Assembly: GCF_012933555.1 (NCBI RefSeq)
Contig: NZ_JABBPK010000001.1
Span: forward strand, 4,008,001 to 4,072,000
From: Niallia alba
GTDB lineage: Bacteria; Bacillota; Bacilli; Bacillales; Cytobacillaceae
Direction: 5' to 3'
Length of the DNA stretch: 64,000 bases
Both the position numbers and the translations under genes were made by a program. Of the stretch, positions 22,572 to 33,721 are shown in pieces. Each line of letters opens with the position of its first letter. Positions within the stretch are counted from its first letter, which is position 1. Under the pieces are notes generated by a model. The model had not been told where the DNA came from. It did no database searches and saw only the letters and a list, made by a program, of their open reading frames with translations.

Positions 22572-22640
22572 TATTCGCGAAATTCCCTCTAAAATTCTTG
22601 AAAAAAACAAAGTATTCGCTAAAACATACCAGTTATTCGC
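22572..22640 (+). repeat. Short TATTCGCGAAA-like repeats
   Basis: Three near-copies of TATTCGC(G/T)AAA begin at 22572, 22613 and 22634 in the interval between the NERD gene and trxB. Spacing is irregular (41 and 21 bp) and no function is evident. Confidence 0.4.
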
Positions 22641-22685
22641 GAAAAATAATGCTTATCAGCCAAAACAAAAATCTGGTCACATCCA

Positions 22686-22726
22686 CAAAAAAAGGCATAG
22701 GCTCCATGTTGGGCCTATGCAAAAAA
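22686..22726. terminator. Bidirectional terminator between the NERD gene and trxB
   Basis: GCATAGGC and GCCTATGC arms around a 10-nt loop, with an A-run on each flank in the proper sense for both directions. Confidence 0.8.
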
Positions 22727-22816
22727 TATATCTTAAAAGGGGGTCAATTTCTACTTATATGATACCCCAAATATGTTTCACTACTGTTACATTCCAATTA
22801 AAACGGAATGACACTT

Positions 22817-23803
<987 letters not shown>

Positions 23804-23937
23804 TTATTATACTAAATTAACGCTCATATAAAAGAATTAATGTCCATTTCTTATTATAAGGATGATTATCTATTACTATCCTATAAAACTAATCCCCTAT
23901 CCGTCCAAAAATCTGCTCAAAGTGGAAAAAGTTATCA

Positions 23938-24034
23938 TAAAGTGAAACTTCCATCAGTGGGGGTTTTCCTTCCTTCCCTACTGATGGTTAGTTGAGCCAA
24001 TCAGATCTTTATGGACAGTAAGAGTGGGATAAAG
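23938..24034 (+). repeat. Hairpin repeat family B, single short copy
   Basis: About 97 bp from ATAAAGTGAAACTTCC to GAGTGGGATAAA. It matches the ends of the 155-bp unit amplified at 45949-47188 but lacks the middle hairpin. The CATCAGTGGGGG / CCCTACTGATG stem is imperfect. It lies immediately 3' of the leftward MerR gene. Confidence 0.8.
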
Positions 24035-24040
24035 GATTAT

Positions 24041-24388
24041 CTATAGCAAATCCCTTAATTTCTTTGCCTCATTTTCTATAATCAATCTCCGTTCTTGTAT
24101 TTCTTTTTCTTCTTGCAAAAGTTTCTCTAATTGACCTGTAAAAATTTGATAAACTTGACCAATGAGTTGTTTATCCCCACAGTCTACTGCTTCTTTTAAA
24201 GAAAAGATTAGCTGGATGTCTTTTAAGGAAAAACCATATTCCTGTAGCTCTTTTACCACTTGAAAATCGAGAATTTCTTTATCGCCATAATCTTTTTTGT
24301 TATGAGGTTGCAATAAATTTAATTCTTCATACTGCCGTACCGTTTCTTTTGTTGTATTTAATAACGTTGCGAACTCCCCAATTTTCAT
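24041..24388 (-). CDS. MerR-family transcriptional regulator
   Basis: 115 residues. N-terminal winged helix-turn-helix with the MerR start MKIGEFATLLNTTKETVRQYEELNLLQP, then KDYGDKEILDFQVVKELQEYGFSLKDIQLIF, followed by a coiled coil (QLEKLLQEEKEIQERR). There is only one cysteine, in the linker, so a metal sensor of the MerR/CueR type is unlikely. GGGAG precedes ATG 24388. The GGGGTTACCCC palindrome upstream is a likely self-operator. Target and signal are unknown. Confidence 0.87.
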   Translation of the reverse strand: MKIGEFATLLNTTKETVRQYEELNLLQPHNKKDYGDKEILDFQVVKELQEYGFSLKDIQLIFSLKEAVDCGDKQLIGQVYQIFTGQLEKLLQEEKEIQERRLIIENEAKKLRDLL

Positions 24389-24414
24389 TTTCGACTCTCC
24401 CTTTTATTGATATA

Positions 24415-24425
24415 GGGGTTACCCC
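24415..24425. promoter_or_regulatory. Palindrome upstream of the MerR gene
   Basis: GGGGTTACCCC, 27 bp upstream of the MerR start codon, is a candidate MerR operator. The divergent small membrane protein gene begins about 110 bp away and may share this control. Confidence 0.5.
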
Positions 24426-24462
24426 ATCATATTTAATTAGTTTAGGCTGTTTCTTAATTTAT

Positions 24463-24500
24463 TCTATTGAAAAAACAACAATCTTTTAGAAAAATGTCCT
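24463..24500. repeat. End fragment of repeat family A
   Basis: TCTATTGAAAAAACAACA followed by ATCTTTTAGAAAA matches the outer end of the 210-bp family A repeat (compare 33665-33694). The rest of the repeat is absent. Confidence 0.5.
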
Positions 24501-24534
24501 AATTCCTAACGTTACTTTTAATGGAGGAGATAAT

Positions 24535-24774
24535 ATGTTGTTAATTGGAGTGATATCGTCCACTCTAGATGGGGGATTAAGCGGAATAAAGGCAAGGGAA
24601 ATACCGATTTGGTCTGCATTGGGAATGCTTCTTTTCGGTATCATCATTTGTGGTTCTTCCATATTAATATTTAACCATATGGAATTAATCACCCTCCATA
24701 TCATTAACATCCTTGCAGTAATAAATGGGTTGTATTTATATCGTAAAATAGATGTATCATTAGATTCATTATAA
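24535..24774 (+). CDS. Small membrane protein of unknown function
   Basis: 79 residues with a strong GGAGGA site 7 bases before the ATG, which supports it as a real gene. Two hydrophobic segments are visible, ALGMLLFGIIICGSSILIF (about residues 29-47) and LHIINILAVINGLYLY (about 54-69), joined by a short loop, so two transmembrane helices are predicted. No family recognised. It diverges from the MerR gene, which could regulate it. Confidence 0.65.
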   Translation: MLLIGVISSTLDGGLSGIKAREIPIWSALGMLLFGIIICGSSILIFNHMELITLHIINILAVINGLYLYRKIDVSLDSL

Positions 24775-24806
24775 CTCTTTTTATCATCTATTTAATTAGT
24801 TGACAT

Positions 24807-24848
24807 TAAAAAAAGCAGTCTAGACTCTATACGACTCAGACTGCTTAT
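24807..24848 (-). terminator. Terminator of the TPR-protein gene
   Basis: AAGCAGTCT (24813-24821) pairs with AGACTGCTT (24838-24846); read leftward it is followed by a T-run. It lies about 50 bp past the stop of the leftward TPR gene. Confidence 0.8.
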
Positions 24849-24896
24849 ATATACGTCATCATTTTTAATACATAAGACAGCAAAGATGATGGAATC

Positions 24897-26411
24897 TTAA
24901 CTATAGATGGGTTGCATAAAGGATTTCAATGACTTTATATATTTCTGTAAAGTGGTTATAGAAAGCCCATATTGGTCAGCAATTTCTTGCTGTGTCTTTT
25001 TCGTCTTCGCCTGATTCCATAAATAGTCAATAGCCGCTGCACTAGCAATGCAATTTTTTAATAACATTCCTGCACTTTGCATTTCCATGATTGCTGAGAA
25101 CCATAATAAATACAAACTAGTCTCTTCTGTACCAATCGGATGGTAATTTGTATAAATTTGTTCAGCAGTATGATGCGCAACATATAAGTATGGATCCTCA
25201 ATCTCGTTACCAGTCTTAACAAAGGCTAAATACTCTCTCTCTATTTGCGTAAGAACATTCTTTTGCTGTATTGCAGAAGAAGAAAGAATTTTATCCTTTT
25301 GACTAGATACAGAAGTTAAGAAAGTAGCAAACAGTCTTTCCTCTACGTGACTGCTTTCAAACCTTTTCAAAATAGAACTAAGATGCTCTTCAAAACCACT
25401 AATCTTATATTCTAAATTGTTCCAAGGCTCTTGCCCTTCTTTCTCAGGATGCTCATCTATTACTTTTTTCCAAGCTTTTTTTGCCGTTTGCTTATTCCCT
25501 GTGTAATAAGCTGCATAGGATAACCAATAATAAAAAGAACCGTCTCCTTGAAATCCCTGTTTATAGATTTTCTTCAACCAGAAATAAGCAGTATCATATT
25601 CGCCAATTAAAGCAAAAGTAGTGCCAAGTTTAAATTGATGATCTATTGAAATAGGATTGATTTTCTTTAAAATGGCTGCCATTTCTTTGACGTGAGCTTC
25701 ATTATTTTGGTAATATGCAAATACAAGTTTATTACATAATGCATGTAGGTTTCCAACATTGTTGCTTAATACATGCTCTAAAATCTCACTAGCCTTTTCC
25801 GATTGACCAAGGTAGAAATGAGCTAACGCTAAATTATTATAAGCAGACCAATATTCTGGATAATCCTGAATGACCTTCGTTAATACTTCCACAGCTTTTG
25901 CAAAGTTGCCAGACTCAAGCAATGATCTTGCCTGCTCTTGTCTCGTAATTAGGTCTTCTTCCTCGTTGGCTTCCTCTTCCTCCAACTCATCCGATTCCAG
26001 AGATAAAACCTCCATAAGGTCTTCTGTGTCCTCTACAAACTCTCCGTCTTTATCCAAGCTTAAATATAGTTTTGCATGATAATATGCATCTTTAAAAAAT
26101 CCCAAATGGGCGTAATTATTCGCTAGGAAATAATAACACTCAACCATATCCTCATCTAATTCTTCGATAATAACATGGAGAAGCTCATTAGATTTTTGAT
26201 ATTCTCCAATATCTGCATATACGACTGCAAGCTGACATGCAATCATTGGTTCTCCCGGTTCTAAAGCCAGTGCTCTTTGCAAATATTTAAGGGATTTATA
26301 ATAATCTCTTTGATGATATGCCTTAATTCCTTTGTTAAAATAAAATTCGCCTGTAGGATTAAATGTAATAAGTTTACCCACCGGTTGTACTCTATTTGAG
26401 TTTTTATTCAT
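24897..26411 (-). CDS. yvcD: Tetratricopeptide-repeat protein (YvcD-like)
   Basis: 504 residues from ATG 26411 (MNKNSNRVQPVGKLI), which has GGAGG upstream; the longer frame is not supported. Serial TPR units are visible, e.g. GIKAYHQRDYYKSLKYLQRALALEPGEP, QARSLLESGNFAKAVEVLTKVIQDYPEY and NNLALAHFYLGQSEKASEIL. An acidic linker (ELEEEEANEEEDL) lies near residue 155, and the C-terminus has a helix-turn-helix-like segment (QQEIADQYGLSITTLQKYIKSL). TPR arrays bind protein partners; its function is not established. A yvcD gene occupies the corresponding place near trxB and hisIE in B. subtilis. Confidence 0.85.
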   Translation of the reverse strand: MNKNSNRVQPVGKLITFNPTGEFYFNKGIKAYHQRDYYKSLKYLQRALALEPGEPMIACQLAVVYADIGEYQKSNELLHVIIEELDEDMVECYYFLANNYAHLGFFKDAYYHAKLYLSLDKDGEFVEDTEDLMEVLSLESDELEEEEANEEEDLITRQEQARSLLESGNFAKAVEVLTKVIQDYPEYWSAYNNLALAHFYLGQSEKASEILEHVLSNNVGNLHALCNKLVFAYYQNNEAHVKEMAAILKKINPISIDHQFKLGTTFALIGEYDTAYFWLKKIYKQGFQGDGSFYYWLSYAAYYTGNKQTAKKAWKKVIDEHPEKEGQEPWNNLEYKISGFEEHLSSILKRFESSHVEERLFATFLTSVSSQKDKILSSSAIQQKNVLTQIEREYLAFVKTGNEIEDPYLYVAHHTAEQIYTNYHPIGTEETSLYLLWFSAIMEMQSAGMLLKNCIASAAAIDYLWNQAKTKKTQQEIADQYGLSITTLQKYIKSLKSFMQPIYS

Positions 26412-26680
26412 AAATCCTCCAATATATATGTTCCCTTTTAAAGCAAGAGTTAAATGCAAGCTAAAATAAATTGTTCCTGTTAACCAAACAAGTATACCAT
26501 ACTATATACAATTCGGAGAAGAGTCAATGCCCTTTTGGGAAAAAAGTGTACGGTTTTAAACAGAATATTTAGCTATCGTTAGAAAAACGGGATGTTATTA
26601 GGGAAGAGTATGGAAGCAAAATACTATTGCTTTCACTTATTGAGGATTCTTGATGAGATTAAAGTATTTCTAGCGGCTCG

Positions 26681-26705
26681 GTGCTCGCTCCTGAAAAGCG
26701 AGCAC
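26681..26705 (-). terminator. Hairpin after the his operon
   Basis: GTGCTCGCT and AGCGAGCAC arms with a 7-nt loop, about 50 bp past the hisIE stop. There is no T-run, so it may be a weak or factor-assisted terminator or simply a 3' stabilising stem. Confidence 0.45.
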
Positions 26706-26756
26706 TGACCTCAGATAATAAATTTACCAAGATATAAATTAAATAAATATTCTCCC

Positions 26757-27401
26757 TTACTTCCCTTGCTTTTCTTCATGACGTGCTTCCAACACCTTTA
26801 AAATATCGGAAAATGGCAATTTTTGTTCTCTTAATAAGACAAATAAATGGTAAATCAGATCAGAAGCTTCCCATTTGAGTTCTTCTACATCTCGATTTTT
26901 TGCAGCAATAATTACTTCTGCTGCTTCTTCTCCCACTTTCTTTAATATTTTATCTACTCCCTTCTCGAATAAATACGTTGTATATGTATCTTCAGGGCGG
27001 TTAATATCTCTTTCTTCTATAATTTTCTCTAGATTTGCGAGAATTTGATAGTCTGAAACATTAGATTCGATTGCTTCCTTATTTTGATAGACGCTCTCTA
27101 CGAAACAGCTGTTGGTTCCATTATGACAAGCTGGTCCATTAGGCTTAACACATACTACTAAAGCATCTTGATCACAATCATATTTAATTTCTACAATTTG
27201 CTGTGTATTTCCACTTGTTGCCCCTTTATGCCAAAGTTCTTGACGAGAACGGCTATAAAACCATGTCTCCCCTGTTTGCAAAGATTTCTCTAAGGATTCC
27301 TTATTCATATAAGCAAGTGTTAGCACTTCTTTCGTAGCAGCATCTTGCACAATAGCAGGAATTAATCCTTTTTCATCATATTTCAATTCCTCTACTTTCA
27401 T
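26757..27401 (-). CDS. hisI: Bifunctional phosphoribosyl-AMP cyclohydrolase / phosphoribosyl-ATP pyrophosphatase
   Basis: Catalyses steps 2 and 3 of histidine synthesis (HisIE fusion, 214 residues). The N-terminal cyclohydrolase domain has metal-binding residues in [14 protein letters not shown] and CHNGTNSCF. The C-terminal pyrophosphatase domain (from about residue 115) has the helical [15 protein letters not shown] and [13 protein letters not shown] segments. Its ATG overlaps the hisF stop (ATGA), so it is coupled as the last gene of the operon. Confidence 0.97.
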   Translation of the reverse strand: MKVEELKYDEKGLIPAIVQDAATKEVLTLAYMNKESLEKSLQTGETWFYSRSRQELWHKGATSGNTQQIVEIKYDCDQDALVVCVKPNGPACHNGTNSCFVESVYQNKEAIESNVSDYQILANLEKIIEERDINRPEDTYTTYLFEKGVDKILKKVGEEAAEVIIAAKNRDVEELKWEASDLIYHLFVLLREQKLPFSDILKVLEARHEEKQGK

Positions 27402-28156
27402 CTAACAAGCACTCCTTTTTCCTTCAAGTATTCTTTTACTTCATGCACGGATGTTTCTTTATAGTGAAAAATAGAGGCAGCTAGTGCAGCATCGGCCATT
27501 CCTTCTTTAAATGCTTCTTCAAAATGCTCGGCATTCCCAGCTCCTCCTGAAGCGATTACGGGAACAGAAACCGCCTCACTTACCGCTTTTGTCAAAGCTA
27601 GGTTGAAGCCACTTTTCTCTCCATCCGAATCCATACTTGTCAATAATATCTCCCCTGCTCCAAGAGCGACTACTTCTTTTGCCCAAGTAATCACATCTTT
27701 ATCTACAGGATTCCTACCGCCATGTGTATAAACACGCCATGTGCTGAGCTCTATATCGTATTTAGCATCAATTGCTACTACAATACATTGAGAACCAAAA
27801 AAATTGGCTCCCTCTTCAATTAACAAGGGATTTAACACGGCTGCTGTGTTTAAAGATACCTTATCCGCACCTGCCCGAAGAATTTTCTTCATATCCTCTA
27901 ATGAATGAATGCCTCCCCCAACAGTAAAAGGAATAGCAAGCTGGGAAGCAACTTCCTTTACGACTTCTACCATTGTTTTTCTTCCTTCATGTGAAGCGGA
28001 AATATCAAGAAACACGAGTTCATCTGCACCTTGTTCATCATAATAGCGTGCTAATTCAACTGGGTCACCCGCATCCCTTAATTGAACAAATTGGATTCCT
28101 TTTACAACACGGCCGTCTTTTACATCCAAACATGGGATGATTCGCTTCGTTAACAT
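27398..28156 (-). CDS. hisF: Imidazole glycerol phosphate synthase cyclase subunit
   Basis: TIM-barrel subunit that uses ammonia from HisH to form imidazole glycerol phosphate and AICAR. 252 residues. Catalytic Asp in [13 protein letters not shown] (Asp11) and Asp in [12 protein letters not shown] (about residue 176 region), with phosphate-binding GGGIHS and ASGGAGN loops. GGGGTTAA precedes ATG. It works as a heterodimer with HisH, encoded two genes upstream. Confidence 0.98.
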   Translation of the reverse strand: MLTKRIIPCLDVKDGRVVKGIQFVQLRDAGDPVELARYYDEQGADELVFLDISASHEGRKTMVEVVKEVASQLAIPFTVGGGIHSLEDMKKILRAGADKVSLNTAAVLNPLLIEEGANFFGSQCIVVAIDAKYDIELSTWRVYTHGGRNPVDKDVITWAKEVVALGAGEILLTSMDSDGEKSGFNLALTKAVSEAVSVPVIASGGAGNAEHFEEAFKEGMADAALAASIFHYKETSVHEVKEYLKEKGVLVR

Positions 28157-28206
28157 TATTTAACCCCCTCTCACCATGAGCTCGCTATAAAGTCTCTTTC
28201 TCTTTG

Positions 28207-28935
28207 TTAATACACTTGTTCCAATGCTTCTTGCAGTGTGAATTTTTTTTCATATAATGCTTTACCGATAATCGCACCACCGACACCTTTAACGTAAATT
28301 TCCTTTAGTCGGTTCAAATCCTCCATACTACTTACACCACCTGAAGCGATTACTTCTTTTTTTGTTACGATCGCCAGTTCTTCAATCGCCTCAACATTTG
28401 GTCCACTTAGCATTCCATCTGTAGCAATATCTGTAAAAATAAAAGTTTCTGCTCCGGCATCTGCAAAGCGTTTCCCAAGCTCCACAGCCTTCACCTCAGA
28501 AGTAGATAGCCATCCATGCGTTGCTACATAACCATTTTTCGCATCAATTCCAATTGCAATTCCATCCCCATATTTACGAATCATTTCCATCGCAAAGTCT
28601 GGTTGTGAAACGGCTATACTTCCAATGATTACTCGCGTTACACCATTCTCTAAATAATGAACAATGTCTGCTTCTTGCCTAATGCCGCCGCCGATTTGCA
28701 CGTGAACACCTAATTTTTTAGCTGCTTCAATGACAAATTGATCATTTACTCTTTTGCCATCTTTTGCCCCATCAAGGTCAACCATATGTATCCATTTTGC
28801 TCCTTGTTCTACAAAACTTTTGGCCATATCAAAAGGAGAATCACCATAGATTGTTTCCTTTTCATAATCTCCTTGAAGCAAACGGACACACTTTCCGCCC
28901 CTCATATCAATAGCAGGGTATAAAGTAAAGGTCAT
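28207..28935 (-). CDS. hisA: ProFAR isomerase
   Basis: Opens the ribose ring of ProFAR to PRFAR (step 4 of histidine synthesis). TIM barrel related to HisF, about 242 residues. [18 protein letters not shown] has the catalytic Asp, [10 protein letters not shown] and [11 protein letters not shown] bind phosphate, and [13 protein letters not shown] supplies the second Asp. An upstream ATG (28944) overlaps the hisH stop as ATGA but has AAAGG immediately adjacent. ATG 28935 sits at a better distance from that site and begins [10 protein letters not shown], so it was chosen. Confidence 0.96.
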   Translation of the reverse strand: MTFTLYPAIDMRGGKCVRLLQGDYEKETIYGDSPFDMAKSFVEQGAKWIHMVDLDGAKDGKRVNDQFVIEAAKKLGVHVQIGGGIRQEADIVHYLENGVTRVIIGSIAVSQPDFAMEMIRKYGDGIAIGIDAKNGYVATHGWLSTSEVKAVELGKRFADAGAETFIFTDIATDGMLSGPNVEAIEELAIVTKKEVIASGGVSSMEDLNRLKEIYVKGVGGAIIGKALYEKKFTLQEALEQVY

Positions 28936-28940
28936 GTGGG

Positions 28941-29564
28941 TCATCCTTTCTGTATTAGATTCGCAAAGTTACTTAATAAATGCATACCCAATTTACTACT
29001 CTTCTCTGGATGAAACTGCATACCATATACATTGTTTCGTCCTACTACTGCTGGAACTTCTTTGTCATACGAACAGCTTGCAATAATGACTTCCTCTTTT
29101 GTATCTGCATAATAAGAGTGCACAAAATAAACAAAATCATCATCCATGTTAGGTGTTACTAATGAGTCTTTCTTAAAATGAAGCTTATTCCACCCCATAT
29201 GAGGTACCTTATATGCCGTACCATCTTTGGAGATACCTGAAAAGCGTATCACTTTGCCAGGCAATAACTTTAAACCTTCGCTTAAGCCATTCTCTTCACT
29301 TGATTCAAACAGTAAATGCATACCGAGGCAAATTCCTAATAAAGGTTTACCGTTCTCGACAAATGTATGAATCATTTCAGATAAGCCCGTTTCCTTCAGT
29401 TTTTCCATCGCATCTTTAAATGCTCCTACACCAGGAAGAATTAATGCATCTGCCTGGAGCAATTCTTCTTTGTCCTCTGAAATAAAATAAGGCGCATTCA
29501 ATCGTTCTAATGCCTTGCTAACACTGAACAAATTTCCCATTCCATAATCAATAATCCCGATCAT
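28941..29564 (-). CDS. hisH: Imidazole glycerol phosphate synthase glutamine amidotransferase subunit
   Basis: Class I amidotransferase that supplies ammonia to HisF. 207 residues. The oxyanion segment [12 protein letters not shown], nucleophilic Cys in [13 protein letters not shown] (about residue 80) and the catalytic His-Glu pair in [10 protein letters not shown] are all intact. It begins one base after hisB ends, and its stop is next to the hisA start. Confidence 0.98.
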   Translation of the reverse strand: MIGIIDYGMGNLFSVSKALERLNAPYFISEDKEELLQADALILPGVGAFKDAMEKLKETGLSEMIHTFVENGKPLLGICLGMHLLFESSEENGLSEGLKLLPGKVIRFSGISKDGTAYKVPHMGWNKLHFKKDSLVTPNMDDDFVYFVHSYYADTKEEVIIASCSYDKEVPAVVGRNNVYGMQFHPEKSSKLGMHLLSNFANLIQKG

Positions 29565-30152
29565 TTACAGCATTCCCTTCGTGGAAGGAATCCCCTTAAT
29601 TCTAGGGTCGATGGTCGTTGCTTCATCTAAAGCACGCGCCAATGCTTTAAAGATTGCTTCTATCATATGGTGAGTATTTTTCCCGTAGTGTAAAATAACG
29701 TGAAGATTCATCCTAGCTTCTAAAGCTAATTTCCAAAGAAATTCGTGCACAAGTTCTGTATCAAATGTTCCGACCTTATCACTCGGGAACTCTGCACGGA
29801 ATTCTAAGTGAGGTCTATTACTTAAATCGATCACTACTTGTGCTAATGTTTCATCCATTGGTACAAAACTATTTCCATAACGCTTTATACCTCTTTTATC
29901 TCCTAGAGCATCTTTTAGTGCCATTCCGAGGCATATCCCTATATCTTCTGTTGTATGGTGATCATCTACTTCGATATCTCCATTTGCTTGGACTGTTAAA
30001 TTAAATTGCCCATGCTTTGTAAATAAATCAAGCATGTGGTTCATAAACGGTACACCAGTATCGATTTCAGAAACCCCTTCTCCGTCTATATTTAATGATA
30101 ACTGAATGTTTGTTTCTCCTGTTTTTCTACTAACCGCTGCGGTTCTTCCCAT
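29565..30152 (-). CDS. hisB: Imidazoleglycerol-phosphate dehydratase
   Basis: Manganese enzyme for step 6 of histidine synthesis. 195 residues, the monofunctional dehydratase without the phosphatase domain found in enterobacterial HisB. Metal-binding motifs DDHHTTED (about residues 65-72) and [15 protein letters not shown] are present, along with the family start [13 protein letters not shown]. The separate histidinol-phosphate phosphatase is not in this window. GGGGGAAG precedes ATG. Confidence 0.97.
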   Translation of the reverse strand: MGRTAAVSRKTGETNIQLSLNIDGEGVSEIDTGVPFMNHMLDLFTKHGQFNLTVQANGDIEVDDHHTTEDIGICLGMALKDALGDKRGIKRYGNSFVPMDETLAQVVIDLSNRPHLEFRAEFPSDKVGTFDTELVHEFLWKLALEARMNLHVILHYGKNTHHMIEAIFKALARALDEATTIDPRIKGIPSTKGML

Positions 30153-30225
30153 TTTTCTTCCCCCTTTATGTAGGTATTTTAATCGATTCCAAGTCTCAAT
30201 CTAACCAATTTTTTGTAAATAGCAA

Positions 30226-31494
30226 CTACTCCTCATATCGTGCTTCTATTGCTCTTGCATGGGCTTCTAAACCTTCTAATCGTGCAAATTTGGCTATTTT
30301 ATAGGCATTTTCTTTAAAGGCTGCTTCACTGTAATGGGTAATACTAGATTTTTTTTGAAAATCGTCCACATTTAATGGATTGGAGAATCTTGCTGTTCCA
30401 TTTGTAGGCAGTACATGGTTTGTTCCAGCAAAATAATCTCCAACTGGTTCTGAGCTATATCTCCCTATAAATATAGAGCCAGCATGGCGAATGTTTTCGA
30501 GGATATCATATGGATTTTCTGTTATTATTTCTAAATGTTCTGGAGCAATTGTATTAATTGCTGTGGTGGCTTCATCTAGTGTTTTAACGACTACTATCAA
30601 CCCATATTGATCAATTGATTTTTTCGCTATTTCTTTTCTTGGTAAATCATTTAACTGTTGCTCCACTTCATTAATAACCTCTTCTGCTAATGAAATAGAT
30701 GTTGTGACAAGAACCGATGAAGCTCTTTCGTCATGCTCAGCCTGTGATAATAGATCTGCTGCGATTTCTTTAGCAACTGCTGTTGCATCTGCTAGGATGG
30801 CAATTTCACTCGGACCAGCAATCATATCTATCGCTACATCTCCAAATACTTCTCTCTTTGCAAGGGCAACAAAAATATTTCCAGGACCAACAATCTTATC
30901 AACCTTTTCAATCGACTCTGTCCCATAAGCTAATGCTGCTATAGCTTGTGCTCCTCCTACTTTATAAATTTCTTTTACCCCCGCTATATCAGCTGCCACT
31001 AAAACTGCACTAGGAAGATTGCCGTTCTCATTTGGTGGTGATACCATCACAATTCGTTTCACTCCTGCAACTAAAGCTGGAATCACATTCATTAACACGG
31101 ATGAAGGATAAGCTGCTGTTCCACCAGGTACATATACACCAACTGAATCTAGAGGCAGAATCCTTTGACCAAGGACTGATCCGTTTTCTTGGGTAAAGTT
31201 CCACGAAGTTTTCAGCTGTTTTTGATGGTATTCTTTAATGTTGGCTGCCGCTTCCTTCATTATTGAAATCATTTCCGTTTCAACATGATCGTAAGCAGCC
31301 GCTATCTCTTCTTCCCTTACTAGGAGACTTGTCAGCTCGGCGCCATCCCATTTTTTTGTATATTCTATAAGCGCTTGATCACCTTTTCTTTTGACTTGGT
31401 CCATTATCTCCATAACTGCTTTTCGCTGTTCTTCTGATCCAGCATCAACAGAACGCTTTAAGCAAATATTCTCTATATCTGTCACAATCCTCAT
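30226..31494 (-). CDS. hisD: Histidinol dehydrogenase
   Basis: Zinc enzyme that oxidises histidinol to histidine in two NAD+-dependent steps. 422 residues. The NAD and zinc sites are visible in VGVYVPGGTAAYPSSVLMN, VDKIVGPGNIFVALAK, AGPSEIAILAD, LLSQAEHDERASS (zinc His) and TNHVLPTNGTARF. Spacing to hisG is 18 bp. The gene order hisZ-G-D-B-H-A-F-IE is the standard Bacillus operon. Confidence 0.98.
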   Translation of the reverse strand: MRIVTDIENICLKRSVDAGSEEQRKAVMEIMDQVKRKGDQALIEYTKKWDGAELTSLLVREEEIAAAYDHVETEMISIMKEAAANIKEYHQKQLKTSWNFTQENGSVLGQRILPLDSVGVYVPGGTAAYPSSVLMNVIPALVAGVKRIVMVSPPNENGNLPSAVLVAADIAGVKEIYKVGGAQAIAALAYGTESIEKVDKIVGPGNIFVALAKREVFGDVAIDMIAGPSEIAILADATAVAKEIAADLLSQAEHDERASSVLVTTSISLAEEVINEVEQQLNDLPRKEIAKKSIDQYGLIVVVKTLDEATTAINTIAPEHLEIITENPYDILENIRHAGSIFIGRYSSEPVGDYFAGTNHVLPTNGTARFSNPLNVDDFQKKSSITHYSEAAFKENAYKIAKFARLEGLEAHARAIEARYEE

Positions 31495-31512
31495 CTAGAA
31501 ACCCCTTTCTAG

Positions 31513-32157
31513 TTATTTCACTGTTAAATTCGCCTTTACTACTTGCTGAACTCTTTCTACCAATTCACTAATTCGTTTATCCTTTAATCGATAGCTTGCC
31601 GGATTTACAATTAATCTCGAGGTGATATCTACAATTCTTTCGTACTCAACAAGACCATTTTCTACAAGGGTTTTTCCCGTCGAAACTATATCTACGATTC
31701 TATCTGTTAAGCCAATGATTGGCGCAAGCTCGATTGAACCATTAAGTTTAATGATTTCTACTTGAGATCCTTGTTCACGAAAATAAGCTGCTGCAACATT
31801 TGGATATTTCGTTGCAATTCTTGGCGCAATTTCATTCAGCTCTGTATGAGGAAGACCTGCTACTGCTAAATAACATGCACTAATATGTAAATCTAATAAT
31901 TCATATACATCTCTTTCTTCTTCTAACATAACATCTTTCCCAGCGATTCCTAAGTCTGCAACCCCGTGCTCCACATATGTTGGAACATCCATTGGTTTGG
32001 CCAAGATAAAGCGGAAGTTTTCTTCTTCGACATCAATAATTAATTTACGGGAGTCATCAAATTCTGCTGGTAAACGAAAGCCTGCATCTCTTAATAAGTC
32101 AGCTGCCTCTTCGAATATTCTTCCTTTCGGCATGGCGATAGTTAACATCTCATTCAT
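31513..32157 (-). CDS. hisG: ATP phosphoribosyltransferase, short catalytic subunit
   Basis: Catalyses the committed step, joining ATP and PRPP. At 214 residues it is the short HisG form, which lacks the C-terminal regulatory domain and needs His[14 protein letters not shown] at the N-terminus, [12 protein letters not shown] and the PRPP-binding [14 protein letters not shown] are visible. Its ATG overlaps the hisZ stop, fitting equimolar synthesis of the two partners. Confidence 0.97.
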   Translation of the reverse strand: MNEMLTIAMPKGRIFEEAADLLRDAGFRLPAEFDDSRKLIIDVEEENFRFILAKPMDVPTYVEHGVADLGIAGKDVMLEEERDVYELLDLHISACYLAVAGLPHTELNEIAPRIATKYPNVAAAYFREQGSQVEIIKLNGSIELAPIIGLTDRIVDIVSTGKTLVENGLVEYERIVDITSRLIVNPASYRLKDKRISELVERVQQVVKANLTVK

Positions 32158-33341
32158 TTGACAACCTCCACTCCTTTTTTCCCGACCAATAGGATGATTT
32201 CACTGTATTGCTTCGTACAAGCATCCACATCTTTAACTCCATTAATATCTTGCGTAATGACATGGATTCCAGCTTGCCTCTTTTCTTGCGCTAATTGGAA
32301 CGCTTCTTTTCTACGCTCATTACTGAATAAAATGCATTGAATAGTTCCTGGTTTTTTCCCATTCCCAAGTGCCTCTAATAATCGATCAACCCGAATAGCA
32401 AACCCAGTAGCTCCAGTTCTTTTTCCGAATTTCTCTAATAATAAATCATAGCGTCCGCCGCTCCCAATCGGAAAACCTACCCCTTCTGCATAAACTTCAT
32501 AGACAATACCAGTATAGTAACTCATATGACTAACAAGGGATAAATCAAATGTCACTCTATCTGCTACTTCATAATCAACAAGAATTTCCCAAAGCTGCTT
32601 TAAGTCATCAATTGCTTTTGCCCCCTGATTTCCTTCTATTAATTGATAAGCAAGACTTATAACTTCTTCACTTCCCCTAAGCTTTAAGAAATCATTTAGT
32701 CGCTGTTTATCAATGCTTGATAAAGCAAGCTGTTCGACATGCTGGCGATATCCGACATAGTTTTTCTCATATAAATATTTCGTTAAACTATCTGCTCTTT
32801 CTTTCGTTCCAAGGATTTGTTGAAAAAACGCCTGGACGAACCCTATATGTCCAACTGATACTTGATAATTGTCTACTTCAGCTTGTTGGAGAGAGGAAAT
32901 AAGCAAAGAAATCCCTTCTCCATCTGCACTAATTGTTTTATCGCCAATATACTCAACGCCTATTTGCTCAAATTCAGCTGGTCTCCCTCCTTCTCGTTGC
33001 TGCGCGCGAAAAACAGACGCATTATAAGCAAGGCGCAATGGCAATTCTTCTGATAAAAGCTTAGATGCCGCTACTCTCGCTATCGGGGCTGTCATATCTG
33101 GGCGAAGTACAAGTGTATGTCCTTGTTGATCCAGTAATTTAAAAAGCTGCTGATCTAAAATAGCAGACGCTGTCCCAACTGTTTCATAGTATTCCAATGT
33201 CGGAGTTTCAATAAATTGATAGCCCCATTTTTTTATTTCTACATCTATCTTTTGTTTTACTTTATATTTTCTTTCGTAAATCGCTGGTAATGTATCTCTC
33301 ATGCCTAATGGCTTTTCAAACATAAATAAGCTACTCATCAT
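32154..33341 (-). CDS. hisZ: ATP phosphoribosyltransferase regulatory subunit
   Basis: 395-residue histidyl-tRNA-synthetase paralogue that forms the HisG/HisZ octamer and mediates histidine feedback. HisRS-like motif 2 and the histidine-binding strands are recognisable: [40 protein letters not shown] and [11 protein letters not shown], but the protein lacks the anticodon-binding domain sequence of true HisRS. First gene of the his operon; GAGGTG lies just before two adjacent ATG codons, either of which may start. Confidence 0.95.
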   Translation of the reverse strand: MMSSLFMFEKPLGMRDTLPAIYERKYKVKQKIDVEIKKWGYQFIETPTLEYYETVGTASAILDQQLFKLLDQQGHTLVLRPDMTAPIARVAASKLLSEELPLRLAYNASVFRAQQREGGRPAEFEQIGVEYIGDKTISADGEGISLLISSLQQAEVDNYQVSVGHIGFVQAFFQQILGTKERADSLTKYLYEKNYVGYRQHVEQLALSSIDKQRLNDFLKLRGSEEVISLAYQLIEGNQGAKAIDDLKQLWEILVDYEVADRVTFDLSLVSHMSYYTGIVYEVYAEGVGFPIGSGGRYDLLLEKFGKRTGATGFAIRVDRLLEALGNGKKPGTIQCILFSNERRKEAFQLAQEKRQAGIHVITQDINGVKDVDACTKQYSEIILLVGKKGVEVVK

Positions 33342-33411
33342 TACACCTCGTGTTTTAAAATTCAGAATGCTTTAGTTCGCTAATATACTACCAAATTAAA
33401 GAGTTGTTTTT

Positions 33412-33440
33412 AGTGTACTCTTCACCTTATCATAGGTCAA
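33412..33440 (-). promoter_or_regulatory. Promoter of the his operon
   Basis: Leftward TTGACC (33440..33435), 17-bp spacer, TACACT (33417..33412), about 70 bp upstream of hisZ. No T-box or attenuator consensus was seen in the leader. Confidence 0.65.
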
Positions 33441-33490
33441 GAGAAAAGTTTCATTTATTGGATCTTTCTAAAAATTATTATTTTAATTAA

Positions 33491-33700
33491 TGGCTGTTTT
33501 CGTAAAGTTTGTGGCTATGCCCCGCAGCCAGAATACACTTCGCTTTCAGTGGGGCTCGCGCTAAGTCTCCTCAGCTTCGCCTCCGGGGTTTCAGACTGTC
33601 TTGCTAATCCACAGGAGCCTACGTGTATTCCGGTTGCTCCATTTTTCCTACTAATTCATTTTTCCTATTGAAAAAATAATAATCCTCTAGAAAACAGCCT
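33491..33700 (-). repeat. Long palindromic intergenic repeat, family A, copy 2
   Basis: Reverse-complement near-copy of 15429-15639 (GGCTGTTTTCG to AAAACAGCC), sharing the GC-rich CGAAGCTGAGGAG core and the GAATACAC/GTGTATTC inverted repeat. It separates the his operon promoter from the yvoF end. Confidence 0.85.
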
Positions 33701-33721
33701 AATTAATAAAACCCCAACTAT

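Noticed and set aside
33342-33490. T-box or histidine attenuator before hisZ
   Set aside because: No AGGGTGG-type T-box core, run of His codons or terminator was found in the leader; only an ordinary promoter is seen.
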